A stretch of DNA of 64,000 bases, taken from NCBI GenBank assembly GCA_036268875.1, contig DATATI010000036.1:1-64000 (forward strand), written 5' to 3'. This stretch comes from Polyangia bacterium (lineage in GTDB: Bacteria > Myxococcota_A > Polyangia > Fen-1088). Positions 34,092 through 42,703 of the stretch are shown piece after piece. The notes under the pieces are model-generated. The model had not been told where the DNA came from and ran no database searches. It saw nothing but the letters and a program-made list of their open reading frames with translations. The position numbers were made by a program, and so were the translations under genes. The first letter of the stretch is position 1. Every line of letters begins with the position of its first letter.

Positions 34092-34963
34092 ACCGTCATG
34101 GCGTCGACGGTGCGGGCGACGCTTTCCTTCTTGGCCAGCAGGGCGTTGACGTCGTCGGGGTAAAGGTTGAGATCGGCGAAGACGGCGTGGTCGCGCACCG
34201 ACGTCTCGTCGAAGGCGCCCGCCACGGTGAGGTGCGTGGCCAGCCGATCGGCCAGGAACGTCACCATGGCGTCGTGTTCGAAGCCAGCGGCGCGCCGGTA
34301 GTCCTGATAGTGGGTTATTGCCGCGCAAACCGGTTTCGGCAGCTCCCACTTGGCAGCGACCAGGGCGCCGACTTCCTGGTGGCCGTCGTCGAGGAGGGTG
34401 AACACCCGCGCCGGCGTCAAGGTCAGGCGCAGGGCCTTGGCGGCGTCGGTGGTCAGCTGCAACATCGCCGGCCGCCCGACCGCGTGCAAAAGTCCGCACA
34501 AAAATGCGCTTTCCACGTTGAAGCGCCGGGCGCGGGCGATCTCCTTGGCGAAGGCGCCCGAGGCCAGCGAGTGCCGCCAGAGCTGCTTTAAGACCGATTC
34601 ATATCCGGGCACGCGGAAGACGCCGCTTTGCACGGAGGCGGCGAAGGCGATCTCCGCGACCACTTGCAAACCCAGACGCGCCACCGCTTGTTGCAGCGAA
34701 ACGATCGGCATGCGCGGCATGTAGGCGGGCGAGTTGGCGATGCGCAGGACGTGACCGGCCAGGACCGCGTCGCGGTGGATCAGCGCCGACAAGCGCGGGG
34801 CGTCGGCGTCCGCGCTGCTGGCCAGGATGCTGACCTGGCTGGCCACCTGCGGGAGCATGGGCACCTCGAACGATCCGGCGGCCAACCGATCCGCCACGGC
34901 CGCGCGAATCTGGGCCGAGGGATCGTTGGCGTCGATGGCGGGGGCCGTGGCAACTGTAGGCAT
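34088..34963 (-). CDS. HDOD domain signalling protein
   Basis: A 291-residue cytoplasmic protein with a single HDOD domain: VPMLPQVASQVSILASSADA, SALIHRDAVLAGHVLRIANS, VSLQQAVARLGLQVVAEIAF and, later, LWRHSLASGAFAKEIARARR and AFLCGLLHAVGRPAMLQL. HDOD proteins are HD-like regulators without the full set of phosphohydrolase metal ligands and act in signalling, motility or stress responses. It is translationally coupled (ATGA) to the downstream sthA gene, which is an unusual partnership. Confidence 0.85.
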   Translation of the reverse strand: MPTVATAPAIDANDPSAQIRAAVADRLAAGSFEVPMLPQVASQVSILASSADADAPRLSALIHRDAVLAGHVLRIANSPAYMPRMPIVSLQQAVARLGLQVVAEIAFAASVQSGVFRVPGYESVLKQLWRHSLASGAFAKEIARARRFNVESAFLCGLLHAVGRPAMLQLTTDAAKALRLTLTPARVFTLLDDGHQEVGALVAAKWELPKPVCAAITHYQDYRRAAGFEHDAMVTFLADRLATHLTVAGAFDETSVRDHAVFADLNLYPDDVNALLAKKESVARTVDAMTV

Positions 34964-35054
34964 TTGTGCTGGGGCAGGCCCCCCCAGTTGTTCGGTCCCT
35001 CCCCGACAAACCTTTAGACGAACGCCGAGCCGGCGGTCGCGCGCGCCGCCGGGC

Positions 35055-36362
35055 TCACGGAAGCGCGACGAAGGTGACGGCGGCGGCCTGGCTCTTGGTG
35101 CTGGTCGGGCTGCCCACCGGCGTCAGCTTGCCGCTGGTCGCGTCGACGCTGAACACCGTCACCTGTGAACCGGCCTGGTTGGCGGTGACCAGGTATTTGC
35201 CGGTCGGATCAAATGAGAACTCGCGCACGTCGCTGGTGGCGGTTCGTTGCCAGGTGGCGCCGGTTGGTTTGCCGGTGGCATCAATCGAGAAGATCCCGAT
35301 GCTGTTGTCCGATCGATTGGCGGCGTAAAGGAACTTGCCGCCAAAATCGATGTGGCCGCCGGCGCCGGCCTTGCCGCCGGCGTCCAGCGCGCTGACCACC
35401 TGCGGGTTGGCGATCTTTCCGCTGCTCGAATCGTAATCAAAATAAAAAATCTGGTCGGTGGCCTCGGTCAACACGTAAAGGTGTTTGACGGCGGCGTCGA
35501 AGGTCATGTGGCGCGGATCGGCGCCAAACATGACGGCGGCCGGGCTGTTGGCGGTCAGTTTTCCGGCGGCGAAGCTGAATTGAAGAATGCGCGGGCTGTC
35601 TTTGCCGGAATCACTCTTGCAAGCGGCCAGCAGGAATTTGCCGCTGGGATCGAACTGCACGTTGTGGGCGGAAGGGCAGCCGGGTTGACTGTCGCTGACC
35701 GCGCCCACGCTGCCGTCGCTGCTCAGGCCCAGCACGTCGACGCTGTCGCTGTCGTAATCGGCGGCGACGATCCATTTTCCGTCAGGCGAGATAGACATTT
35801 GCGCGGTGCCGGCCCCGCCGGTCTTCACGGTGTTCATCTTGGTCAGCGCGCCATTGGCGCCGACGCTGAAGGCGGTGATGGTGGCGGCGGTGGCCTCGTC
35901 GTCGACGTACAAGAACTTACCGGACGGCGACGCCACCGAGTACGTCGGGGCTGATCCCGCGGTGGCGCTGCCCATGGCGGTCAGCGCGCCGGTCCCAGTA
36001 TCAAAATGATAGATGGCGATTCCCGAGTCGTTGTAGCCCGAGACGTAAAGGAACACGTTGTTGCTCACCACCGCGCCACCGGCGCCGCCACCGTTGCTGT
36101 CCGCGCTGCCGTCATTGGCGCTGGCACCACCGCCGCCGCCATCGGTGGGCGCGGCGCCGCCGCTGCCCATGACGTTGCCGCCGGTTCCGTTGCTGCCGCC
36201 GCTGGCGTCGGCACCGCCGCTGCCGGCGTCGGCCTTACCGCCGCTGCCGGTGGCCGAGCCGCCAGCGCCGCCCGAGCCGTTCGTTGACCCACCGCCGCTT
36301 GAGCAGGCGACGCCGGCCAGGAACAACACGATGAAAGGACAACAAACGCGGAGGGTTTTCAT
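35055..36362 (-). CDS. Tethered seven-bladed beta-propeller (lactonase-like) lipoprotein
   Basis: A 435-residue lipoprotein. A signal peptide ends FLAGVACSSGGG, a Gly/Ser/Asp-rich tether runs to about residue 95, and the rest is a beta-propeller of the lactonase family (PF10282, 6-phosphogluconolactonase-like): VFLYVSGYNDSGIAIYHFDT, TYSVASPSGKFLYVDDEATA, AQMSISPDGKWIVAADYDSD, AHNVQFDPSGKFLLAACKSD and EFSFDPTGKYLVTANQAGSQ. Whether it is an enzyme or only a binding propeller is undetermined. Its export on a tether argues against a pentose-phosphate role. It is divergent from the DUF1592 gene at 36661. Confidence 0.85.
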   Translation of the reverse strand: MKTLRVCCPFIVLFLAGVACSSGGGSTNGSGGAGGSATGSGGKADAGSGGADASGGSNGTGGNVMGSGGAAPTDGGGGGASANDGSADSNGGGAGGAVVSNNVFLYVSGYNDSGIAIYHFDTGTGALTAMGSATAGSAPTYSVASPSGKFLYVDDEATAATITAFSVGANGALTKMNTVKTGGAGTAQMSISPDGKWIVAADYDSDSVDVLGLSSDGSVGAVSDSQPGCPSAHNVQFDPSGKFLLAACKSDSGKDSPRILQFSFAAGKLTANSPAAVMFGADPRHMTFDAAVKHLYVLTEATDQIFYFDYDSSSGKIANPQVVSALDAGGKAGAGGHIDFGGKFLYAANRSDNSIGIFSIDATGKPTGATWQRTATSDVREFSFDPTGKYLVTANQAGSQVTVFSVDATSGKLTPVGSPTSTKSQAAAVTFVALP

Positions 36363-36660
36363 TTTTGTTTGTGTATTGCCAGTCTCGCTGGCTGCCGATC
36401 AAGGGGATATCGCGCGCAAATCTTCATCGGGCCGGTGGTCCCAGCGGGCGGACTGATTTGTCCCGACCACCGTGAAGGTTCGGGTTCAATGGCGCCATTA
36501 GTCTAGAAAAACCGAGTGGGTCCCGCTTCAGGGGCCGGTTCTGGGGCGGACGCATCGGGTCGGGGTCGTAAGACGGGTGGCCGATTGGTGAGGCTGACTT
36601 GTCCCCTTCGAATAACGCATAGGCTGGCTGCTCCCGGTTTTTCAAGGAAGGACCGCCATC
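36363..36660. promoter_or_regulatory. Divergent promoter region with inverted and direct repeats
   Basis: 298 bp separate two divergent lipoprotein genes. GGTGGTC at 36434-36440 and GACCACC at 36465-36471 form an inverted repeat, and the motif CTGA-(T)-TTGTCCC occurs at about 36453-36464 and 36594-36605. I see no coding frame. These may be operator sites; no promoter boxes could be assigned with confidence. Confidence 0.35.
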
Positions 36661-38376
36661 ATGAGAACAGGTGCGAACTTCAGCGCCGTCGCGGCGGCCT
36701 TGGTGCTGGCCGTCGGCTGCACCGGGAGCATCGGACAGTCAGGCGATCCGGGAACCGACAACGGCACGCCCGGTAGCGGCAACGGCACGGGGAACAACAC
36801 CGGCAAGCCCGGCACCGGCACCGGCGTGGTCCCGGGAAATGCCGGCGATCCCACCGCGGCCGGGCCGATGCCGTTGCGCCGCATGACGCACGTCGAGTTC
36901 AACAACACCGTCCGCGACCTGCTCGGTGACGCCAGCAATCCGGCCAGCGCTTTCCCGCCCGATTACGATCCCGGGTTTCTGTATCCGCGGGCCCAGCTGG
37001 TGTCGCTGCAGGACGTCGACACGCTGAAGGACGCCGCATTGGCCCTGGGCAAAGGCGCCGAGAAGAACGCCGCCACGCTGGCCCCGTGCGCCGCTGGCAC
37101 CTCGGAAGACACCTGCGCCCACACCTTCATCAATACCTTCGGTCTCAAGGCCTATCGCCGTCCGGTGGCCAGCGACGAGGCGGATCGCTTGTTCGCGCTC
37201 TACACCACTGCCCGAACGACGCTGGGTTTGACCTATGCCGGCGCCATCGGCGTGTTGGTGGAGGGGATCATCCAGACGCCAACGTTCCTTTACCACTGGG
37301 AGCTCGGCAACAACGCGCCCACCATGGAAGGCAAGGTGGCGCGCCTCAATCCGTACGAGGTGGCGTCGCGGCTTTCCTATTTCATTTACAACTCGCTGCC
37401 TGACCAGGCGCTGTTTGATGCGGCGGCGGCCAATCAGCTCAGCACGCCGGCCGATCTCGAGACCCAGGCCCGCCGCATGCTGGCCGATCCGAAGGGCGCC
37501 AGCACGGTGGCCAACTTCGTCGACGCGTGGCTGACCCTCAGCGACGTGCCCAATCGCCCGAAGGATCCGAACGTCTATCCGCAGTTCAACGATGACCTGA
37601 AGGCGGCGATGATCAATGAATCGCACGCCCTGGTGGCCAGCGTCATGAAGGGCGATCAGAAGCTGTCGTCGCTGCTGACCCAGGACGTCTCGTCGGTGGA
37701 TCAGGCGCTGGCCGCTGTTTACGGCGTCAGCGGCGTCAAGGGCACCACCATGACGCCGACCACGTTGAACACCGCGCAGCGCTCGGGCCTGCTGACCCGG
37801 GCCGCCTTCCTGACCGTCACCGGCGCCACCGACGGGTCGCACCCGGTCAAGCGCGGACGGCGCGTGTACGAACGGTTCTTCTGCGGCGTGCTGCCGCCGC
37901 CCCCGAACGTCGTTCCGGCGGTGGCCACGGCGGCGTCGTCGGTGGGCAAGACCACCCGCCAGCGCTTCGAAGACCACGACAAGAACCCGTGCTCGACGGC
38001 CTGCCACAGCTTGATGGATCCGGTGGGCTTCTTCTTCGAGAACTACGACGGCATCGGCCAGTTCCGGACGATGGACAACGGTGGCGTCGTTGACGCCAGC
38101 AGCGTCATCACCATCGACGGCGCCAAGCACAACTTCAACAATGCCATCGAGCTCTCTCAGGCGCTGTCGACCAGCACCGACGTGGCCAACTGCTTCGCCA
38201 CGCAGTGGTTCCGGTTCGCCACGGACCGCACCGAGACCGACGACGATCAGGCTTCGCTGACCGCCATCGCCAGCGCCTTCAAGAAGACCAACTCGATCAC
38301 CGACGCGATGATCGGGGTGGCCACGTCACGCTCGTTCCGCTATCGGTCGCCTGCCACCGGGGAGATGCTGCAATGA
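36661..38376 (+). CDS. DUF1592-family exported lipoprotein with cytochrome-c-like motif
   Basis: A 571-residue lipoprotein: the signal peptide ends VLAVGCTGS, followed by a short Gly/Thr/Asn-rich tether. The body shows the DUF1587/1592/1588/1585 arrangement known from Planctomycetes and Myxococcota: LRRMTHVEFNNTVRDLLGD, KAYRRPVASDEADRLFALY, SRLSYFIYNSLPDQALFDAA, HPVKRGRRVYERFFCGVLPP and HSLMDPVGFFFENYDGIGQF. Most relatives have a CxxCH haem motif before MDP; here it is CSTACH (Cys444-Cys448-His449), with three residues between the cysteines. The function of the family is unknown. The TGA overlaps the DUF1552 start (ATGA), so the two are coupled. Confidence 0.85.
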   Translation: MRTGANFSAVAAALVLAVGCTGSIGQSGDPGTDNGTPGSGNGTGNNTGKPGTGTGVVPGNAGDPTAAGPMPLRRMTHVEFNNTVRDLLGDASNPASAFPPDYDPGFLYPRAQLVSLQDVDTLKDAALALGKGAEKNAATLAPCAAGTSEDTCAHTFINTFGLKAYRRPVASDEADRLFALYTTARTTLGLTYAGAIGVLVEGIIQTPTFLYHWELGNNAPTMEGKVARLNPYEVASRLSYFIYNSLPDQALFDAAAANQLSTPADLETQARRMLADPKGASTVANFVDAWLTLSDVPNRPKDPNVYPQFNDDLKAAMINESHALVASVMKGDQKLSSLLTQDVSSVDQALAAVYGVSGVKGTTMTPTTLNTAQRSGLLTRAAFLTVTGATDGSHPVKRGRRVYERFFCGVLPPPPNVVPAVATAASSVGKTTRQRFEDHDKNPCSTACHSLMDPVGFFFENYDGIGQFRTMDNGGVVDASSVITIDGAKHNFNNAIELSQALSTSTDVANCFATQWFRFATDRTETDDDQASLTAIASAFKKTNSITDAMIGVATSRSFRYRSPATGEMLQ

Positions 38377-39674
38377 ACAAAGAACGTTTCTCGCGCCGGA
38401 CGCTGCTCAAGCGAATGGGGTTGAGCGCGGCCATGCTGCCGCTGATTCACGCCGAGAAGGCCCAGGGAGCGATGCCCTCCGGCTTCCCCAAGCGCTTTGT
38501 CTCGGTCACCCACACCAACGGCGTCATCGCCAGCTCGTTCTTCCCGACGGGCGCCACCATCGGCACGCTGGGCGGCACGTTGACGACCATGCAGCCGTTC
38601 GCCGCCAAGATGATCTTCCCGATCGGCCTCAACTATCAGTCGATCATGGACGACGGGTTCAAGTACGACGGGCATTTCACCTACTGCGCGACGCTGACCG
38701 GTACCCGCGAGAAGAAATCCGAATCGCACCAGGCGCTGGCGCCGTCGATCGACCAGATGATGGCCGACGATCTGGCCATGAAAGGGGTGACGCTGAAGGC
38801 GCCGCTGCTGAATCTGGGCGTCAAGGCGACCGGCGATACCTGCTCGACGTCGTGGCGCGCCGCTGGTCAGCAGAACGCGGTCGAGCTGGACCCGACCCGT
38901 CTGTTCACCAAGCTCTTCAGCAGCGTTAACATGCCGCCCGCCCAGATGGCCATGGTCAACCTGCGCCAGCAGAGCATCCTCGATTTTTCGGCGCAGGAGC
39001 TGACGGCGTTCGGCAAGCGCCTCGGCACCGACGACAAGCTGAAGGTGCAGGCGCACCTGGAATCAGTGCGCCAGCTCGAAATGCAGATCAAGAACGCCGC
39101 CTCGGCGCCCATGGTCAGCACGGCAAACTGCACCTCTCCGATGTTAGGCGGCGGCAAGGACGCGCAAGGTCTGGCCAAGGACATGTTCGACCTGGTGGCC
39201 ATGGCCTTGAAGTGCGACGTCAGCCGGTTCGTCACCATCGACCTTTATCCGGACGGCGGCGGCGATGGAAACTCGTTCCCCTGGGTCGGCGTCAACCAGG
39301 ATTACCACGCGGTGGCGCACCAGGGCGCGTCGGGCGCCGCCAACAAGATCCTGATCGACAACTGGATCTACTCCAACGTGGCCAACCTGGCGACGCAGCT
39401 GGATGCCACCATGGAAGGCAGCGGCACCGCGCTGGACAACAGCGTGATCGCCACCTTCAGCGACATGGACGACGGAGCCGATCACCTGAACGGCAAGATC
39501 CCCATCACGTTGACCGGCAGCGCTGGCGGCTACTTCAAGACCGGCACGGTCTTCAAATACACCAACGTCGCCCACAACAAGTTGCTGACCTCGATCTGCA
39601 ACGCCATGGGCCTGACGGTGACCGGCGTGGGCGACGCGCGCTACCCGGGCAATCTTCCCGAGCTGGCGATGTGA
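38373..39674 (+). CDS. DUF1552-family protein with twin-arginine signal
   Basis: A 433-residue exported protein. The N-terminus FSRRTLLKRMGLSAAMLPLI is a twin-arginine signal, so it is folded before export and may bind a cofactor or assemble early. The body is DUF1552: FVSVTHTNGVIASSFFPTG, SHQALAPSIDQMMADDLAM, LTAFGKRLGTDDKLKVQAHL and the C-terminal ATFSDMDDGADHLNGKIPIT. DUF1552 proteins are distantly related to the DUF1501/alkaline-phosphatase-like superfamily and are regularly encoded beside DUF1592 genes, as here. No activity is known. Translation is coupled to the preceding gene by a 4-nt overlap. Confidence 0.85.
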   Translation: MNKERFSRRTLLKRMGLSAAMLPLIHAEKAQGAMPSGFPKRFVSVTHTNGVIASSFFPTGATIGTLGGTLTTMQPFAAKMIFPIGLNYQSIMDDGFKYDGHFTYCATLTGTREKKSESHQALAPSIDQMMADDLAMKGVTLKAPLLNLGVKATGDTCSTSWRAAGQQNAVELDPTRLFTKLFSSVNMPPAQMAMVNLRQQSILDFSAQELTAFGKRLGTDDKLKVQAHLESVRQLEMQIKNAASAPMVSTANCTSPMLGGGKDAQGLAKDMFDLVAMALKCDVSRFVTIDLYPDGGGDGNSFPWVGVNQDYHAVAHQGASGAANKILIDNWIYSNVANLATQLDATMEGSGTALDNSVIATFSDMDDGADHLNGKIPITLTGSAGGYFKTGTVFKYTNVAHNKLLTSICNAMGLTVTGVGDARYPGNLPELAM

Positions 39675-39709
39675 TCGCGAACCAACGAACCAAACCTGCG
39701 AGGGTCTTG

Positions 39710-40729
39710 ATGATCAGAAAAGCTGTGCCCGGGGGCCGAACGCTGCTGGTGTGCCTGGCGCTGGTAGCGCTAGGCTGCGGTCCGTCGAACAGCGGCAACG
39801 ATCCGGGGAACGGAGGCGGCAGCGGCGGCGCGCCGGGCGGTGGAACGGGCGGCGCGACGGTGGGCGGTGGCAGCGGCGGGTCGTCCAGTAGTAGCGGCAG
39901 CGGCGGATCGACCGACAATGGCAGCGGCGGCACCACCATCAGCGGCAGCGGCGGTTCGATCGCCACCACCGGCAGCGGCGGCGCGTCGATGGGGACCGGC
40001 GGCGCCGCCACGAACAACGACGGCGGAGCCACCGACGCCCCGGCCAGCAGCAGCCCTGGCTGCACCGGCCTGCAGGGCGCGACCTTCTGCGAAGACTTCG
40101 ACAAGCAGACGGCGGGACAGAAGCCGGCCGGCATGTACAAGGTCAGCGGCGCCATGGTGATCGATTCGACCAAGGCGTACAGCGGCAAGAACTCCGCGTA
40201 CATTCACCTGAACAACCCGAAGGATGACTCGGTGGCTTCGCAGATGACCTTCAGCGGCGCGCCATTGTTTCCCGCGCTGGCCAGCGACATCTTCGCTCGT
40301 GCGATGGTCTACATCACCGCCGTGCCGGGCTGCTGTTCGACGTCGAACGGCATCCACTGGGATCTGTCGACGGCGAAAGCGGGCGGCACCGAATACACCT
40401 TGGGCAGCATGTACGGCAACTTCATGCCGGTGTATCAACCGGGCGACGATTCGGTCGATACCAAGACCAAATGGCCCGAGGCGAAATGGGTCTGCATCCA
40501 GTGGGAGTTCAGCGGCAGCATGAACTATCTGGACGTGAAGGTGGACGGCGTGCGGGCGGCGCCCGGCATCCCGGTCACCAAGTGGAAGCCGGCGACGTGG
40601 ACTTCGATCAACATGGGCTGGATCAACTTTCAGCAGTCGACCATCCCGGTCGACATGTGGATCGACGACCTGGCCTTCGGCAGCAAGGAAATTCCCTGCC
40701 CGACCGGCCCCAGCGCCGCCGGACCGTAG
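39710..40729 (+). CDS. Tethered lipoprotein with beta-sandwich-like domain
   Basis: A 339-residue lipoprotein. The signal peptide ends LALVALGCGPSN, a tether of about 90 residues rich in Gly/Ser follows, and the C-terminal domain begins CTGLQGATFCEDFDKQTAGQ. Strands such as SGKNSAYIHLNNPKDDSVAS, IFARAMVYITAVPGCCSTSN, WVCIQWEFSGSMNYLDVKVD and the closing PVDMWIDDLAFGSKEIPC resemble concanavalin-like or Cip1-like carbohydrate-active beta-sandwiches; this is pattern recognition and the exact family is uncertain. It lies 35 bp downstream of the DUF1552 gene, so it is probably in the same transcript. GAGGG precedes the ATG. Confidence 0.65.
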   Translation: MIRKAVPGGRTLLVCLALVALGCGPSNSGNDPGNGGGSGGAPGGGTGGATVGGGSGGSSSSSGSGGSTDNGSGGTTISGSGGSIATTGSGGASMGTGGAATNNDGGATDAPASSSPGCTGLQGATFCEDFDKQTAGQKPAGMYKVSGAMVIDSTKAYSGKNSAYIHLNNPKDDSVASQMTFSGAPLFPALASDIFARAMVYITAVPGCCSTSNGIHWDLSTAKAGGTEYTLGSMYGNFMPVYQPGDDSVDTKTKWPEAKWVCIQWEFSGSMNYLDVKVDGVRAAPGIPVTKWKPATWTSINMGWINFQQSTIPVDMWIDDLAFGSKEIPCPTGPSAAGP

Positions 40730-40749
40730 ACGCGGCGGCGCGCGCCGGA

Positions 40750-41778
40750 GTGACGGCGGCGCGCCGGTGGCGCGCGGTCCTGGCATTGTTTGGCGCGGCC
40801 TTGGTGGCGGGCTGCCAGATGGATGGCAGCGGCCTTGCTGTCGACGCTCAAGTGTCGATCGACGCCGTTGATGCGGTCAACGCTGACACTGACGTTGCCC
40901 ATGCCGCCGTCGATGCAGCCGCTGCGACCGGCGATGCCGCTTGCACGGTGGTGCCGCCGCTCAGCCACTGGGCGACCTGGCCGATGCCTGACTCGACGGC
41001 GGTGGCCGGCGCGGTGACCACGCCCAGCTACGATCTCGACACACCGGGCGTGGTGGGCGATCGAATCACGCACCTGCAATGGCAGCGCGCCGTCGACGAG
41101 GCCTCGGACACCTGGTATCAGGCGATGAACCACTGTGCCTGCTTGACGTTGGGCGGGCAGACCGACTGGCGGCTACCCACGCGCATCGAATTGGTGTCGC
41201 TGGTCGACGTCACCCGGCAATCACCGTCCATTGATCCGACGGCGTTTCCCGACACACCCAGCGAGTGGTTCTGGACCTCGTCGCCGGCGGCGGACGATTC
41301 CACCGCGGCCTGGTACGTGGCCTTCTTCGACGGAGACACGCACCACCAGGACGTCACCATGCCTTACCGCGTTCGCTGTGTGCGCACCGACGCGACCACC
41401 GTGCCCGACCCACGCCTGACCGTATTCGGCGACGGCATCGCCAGCGACAACGCCACCGGCTTGACCTGGCAAACCGCGTCCGATCCGACCCTGCTGACCT
41501 GGGAGGACGCCGCCGCGGCGTGCGCTGCGCTGCCCGCGGCGGCCGGTTCGGCGGCCTGGCGGCTGCCGCGCGCCAAGGAGCTGGAAACGCTGATCGACGA
41601 GACGCGCTTTGACCCAGCCATCGACGAGACGATCTTTCCCGGCACCGGCAGCGATTCGTTCTGGGCCTCGTCGCCGCTGGCCGGCCAGGCTGGATTCGCC
41701 TGGTTCGTCAGCTTCGCCGCCGGCGTCGCCTACAACAGCCCGACCGCGGAACCGCACCGCGTTCGCTGTGTCCACTGA
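40750..41778 (+). CDS. DUF1566 (Lcl C-terminal-like) lipoprotein, duplicated domain
   Basis: A 342-residue lipoprotein. The signal peptide ends AALVAGCQMDGS, followed by an Asp/Ala/Val-rich tether (about residues 30-65). Two DUF1566 modules follow: one with TDWRLPTRIELVSLVDVTRQ and FWTSSPAADDSTAAWYVAFF, ending YRVRCVR, the second with AAWRLPRAKELETLIDETRF and FWASSPLAGQAGFAWFVSF, ending HRVRCVH. DUF1566 resembles a C-type-lectin/formylglycine-enzyme-like fold and is found in adhesion or collagen-binding proteins. The GTG start at 40750 lacks a good ribosome-binding site. It follows the previous lipoprotein gene by 20 bp and may end the operon begun at 36661. Confidence 0.8.
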   Translation: MTAARRWRAVLALFGAALVAGCQMDGSGLAVDAQVSIDAVDAVNADTDVAHAAVDAAAATGDAACTVVPPLSHWATWPMPDSTAVAGAVTTPSYDLDTPGVVGDRITHLQWQRAVDEASDTWYQAMNHCACLTLGGQTDWRLPTRIELVSLVDVTRQSPSIDPTAFPDTPSEWFWTSSPAADDSTAAWYVAFFDGDTHHQDVTMPYRVRCVRTDATTVPDPRLTVFGDGIASDNATGLTWQTASDPTLLTWEDAAAACAALPAAAGSAAWRLPRAKELETLIDETRFDPAIDETIFPGTGSDSFWASSPLAGQAGFAWFVSFAAGVAYNSPTAEPHRVRCVH

Positions 41779-41819
41779 CCGGCGCGCGGCGGCCGGGCGC
41801 GGTTGGTGGGGGCCGGCGA

Positions 41820-42703
41820 AAGGCGAGCGAACGCCGGTGGGCTTGCCACCGGGGGCGTCGGCATAGACGTTGGCGCTGGCCCTGGTGGTGCCAGGAGCGT
41901 CGCGGTCGCGCGAGAAACCTTGCTCGGCGACGATCGCGCGGTAGCCACGATCCAAATCCAGGGCGCGCGCCGCGCTGGGCACCAGCAGCGTGGCCACGTC
42001 TTTGTGCAAGGCTGCCACCGCGCCCTGGCGCAGGCGGCCCGCGCCGTCGAAGAACCGCGCCTGCGCTTCCTTGTTTTCGCGGAAATCGTCGGCGGCGCCG
42101 TTTTCGCGCAGGTAGGTCGTGTATTCGTATTCGCCGTCGGCGCGGCGTGGTTCAGGCAGGCCACGCAGATCGTGTTGCGTCCAGTGGAGCCAGCCGCGCG
42201 CCGGCGCGCTGGCGGGCAGCTTGTGCGCGAACGAGAAGATGCCGTCGGTAGTGGCGCCGATGCCGCCGTGGCAACCGGCGCAGGCCACGGTCTCTTCGTA
42301 CGACTGCGGGCGCAGCGATCCGTCGGCCGCTTCGACGAAGCCCTGGAAGTACCAGCCGTGCTTGTTGGTGATGCCGTGGTCGTTCTGCCACAGCCCCTCG
42401 CGGGCGCCGGTGGTTGATTCGGTGGTCTCGACGGCGTCGGCGGCGGCGGACGCTTTCAGATCGGCTCTGGGGGAAGGTCGGCACGGCGGGACGGCCGACA
42501 GCGCCCGGGCCGGTGATGGTGTAGCTGACCGAATCCAAGTTGATGCCGGGATGCAGCTGCAGCTGGGCGCCGATGCTGCCGGCGACGTCGCTCGTGTCCT
42601 GGACGGTGTGGTCAGCGCACCCGCCCAAACCGGCGGACGCAAGCAAGGCCGCGGTCATCGCGGCGGGGAAAGCAAATGGGGAACGAAGGGAGACTCTCTT
42701 CAC
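41820..42703 (-). pseudogene. Decayed fusion: lipoprotein N-terminus plus cytochrome-like C-terminus
   Basis: A normal start at 42703 gives a signal peptide with lipobox (ASAGLGGCADHT) and the start of a beta-domain (LDSVSYTITGPG), but this frame becomes meaningless from about 42510. From about 42470 a different frame carries well-formed sequence: LWQNDHGITNKHGWYFQGFV, then YEETVACAGCHGGIGATTDG with a CxxCH motif, and DGEYEYTTYLRENGAADDF, continuing to NVYADAPGGKPTGV near 41830. No stop follows in that frame until 41221, deep inside the opposite-strand DUF1566 gene. A deletion that joined two genes out of frame, with loss of the 3' end, explains this best. Confidence 0.65.

Noticed and set aside
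41221-41819. Continuation of the cytochrome-like frame to a stop at 41221
   Set aside because: It lies antisense over the well-supported DUF1566 gene and its composition is random; the real 3' end seems lost.
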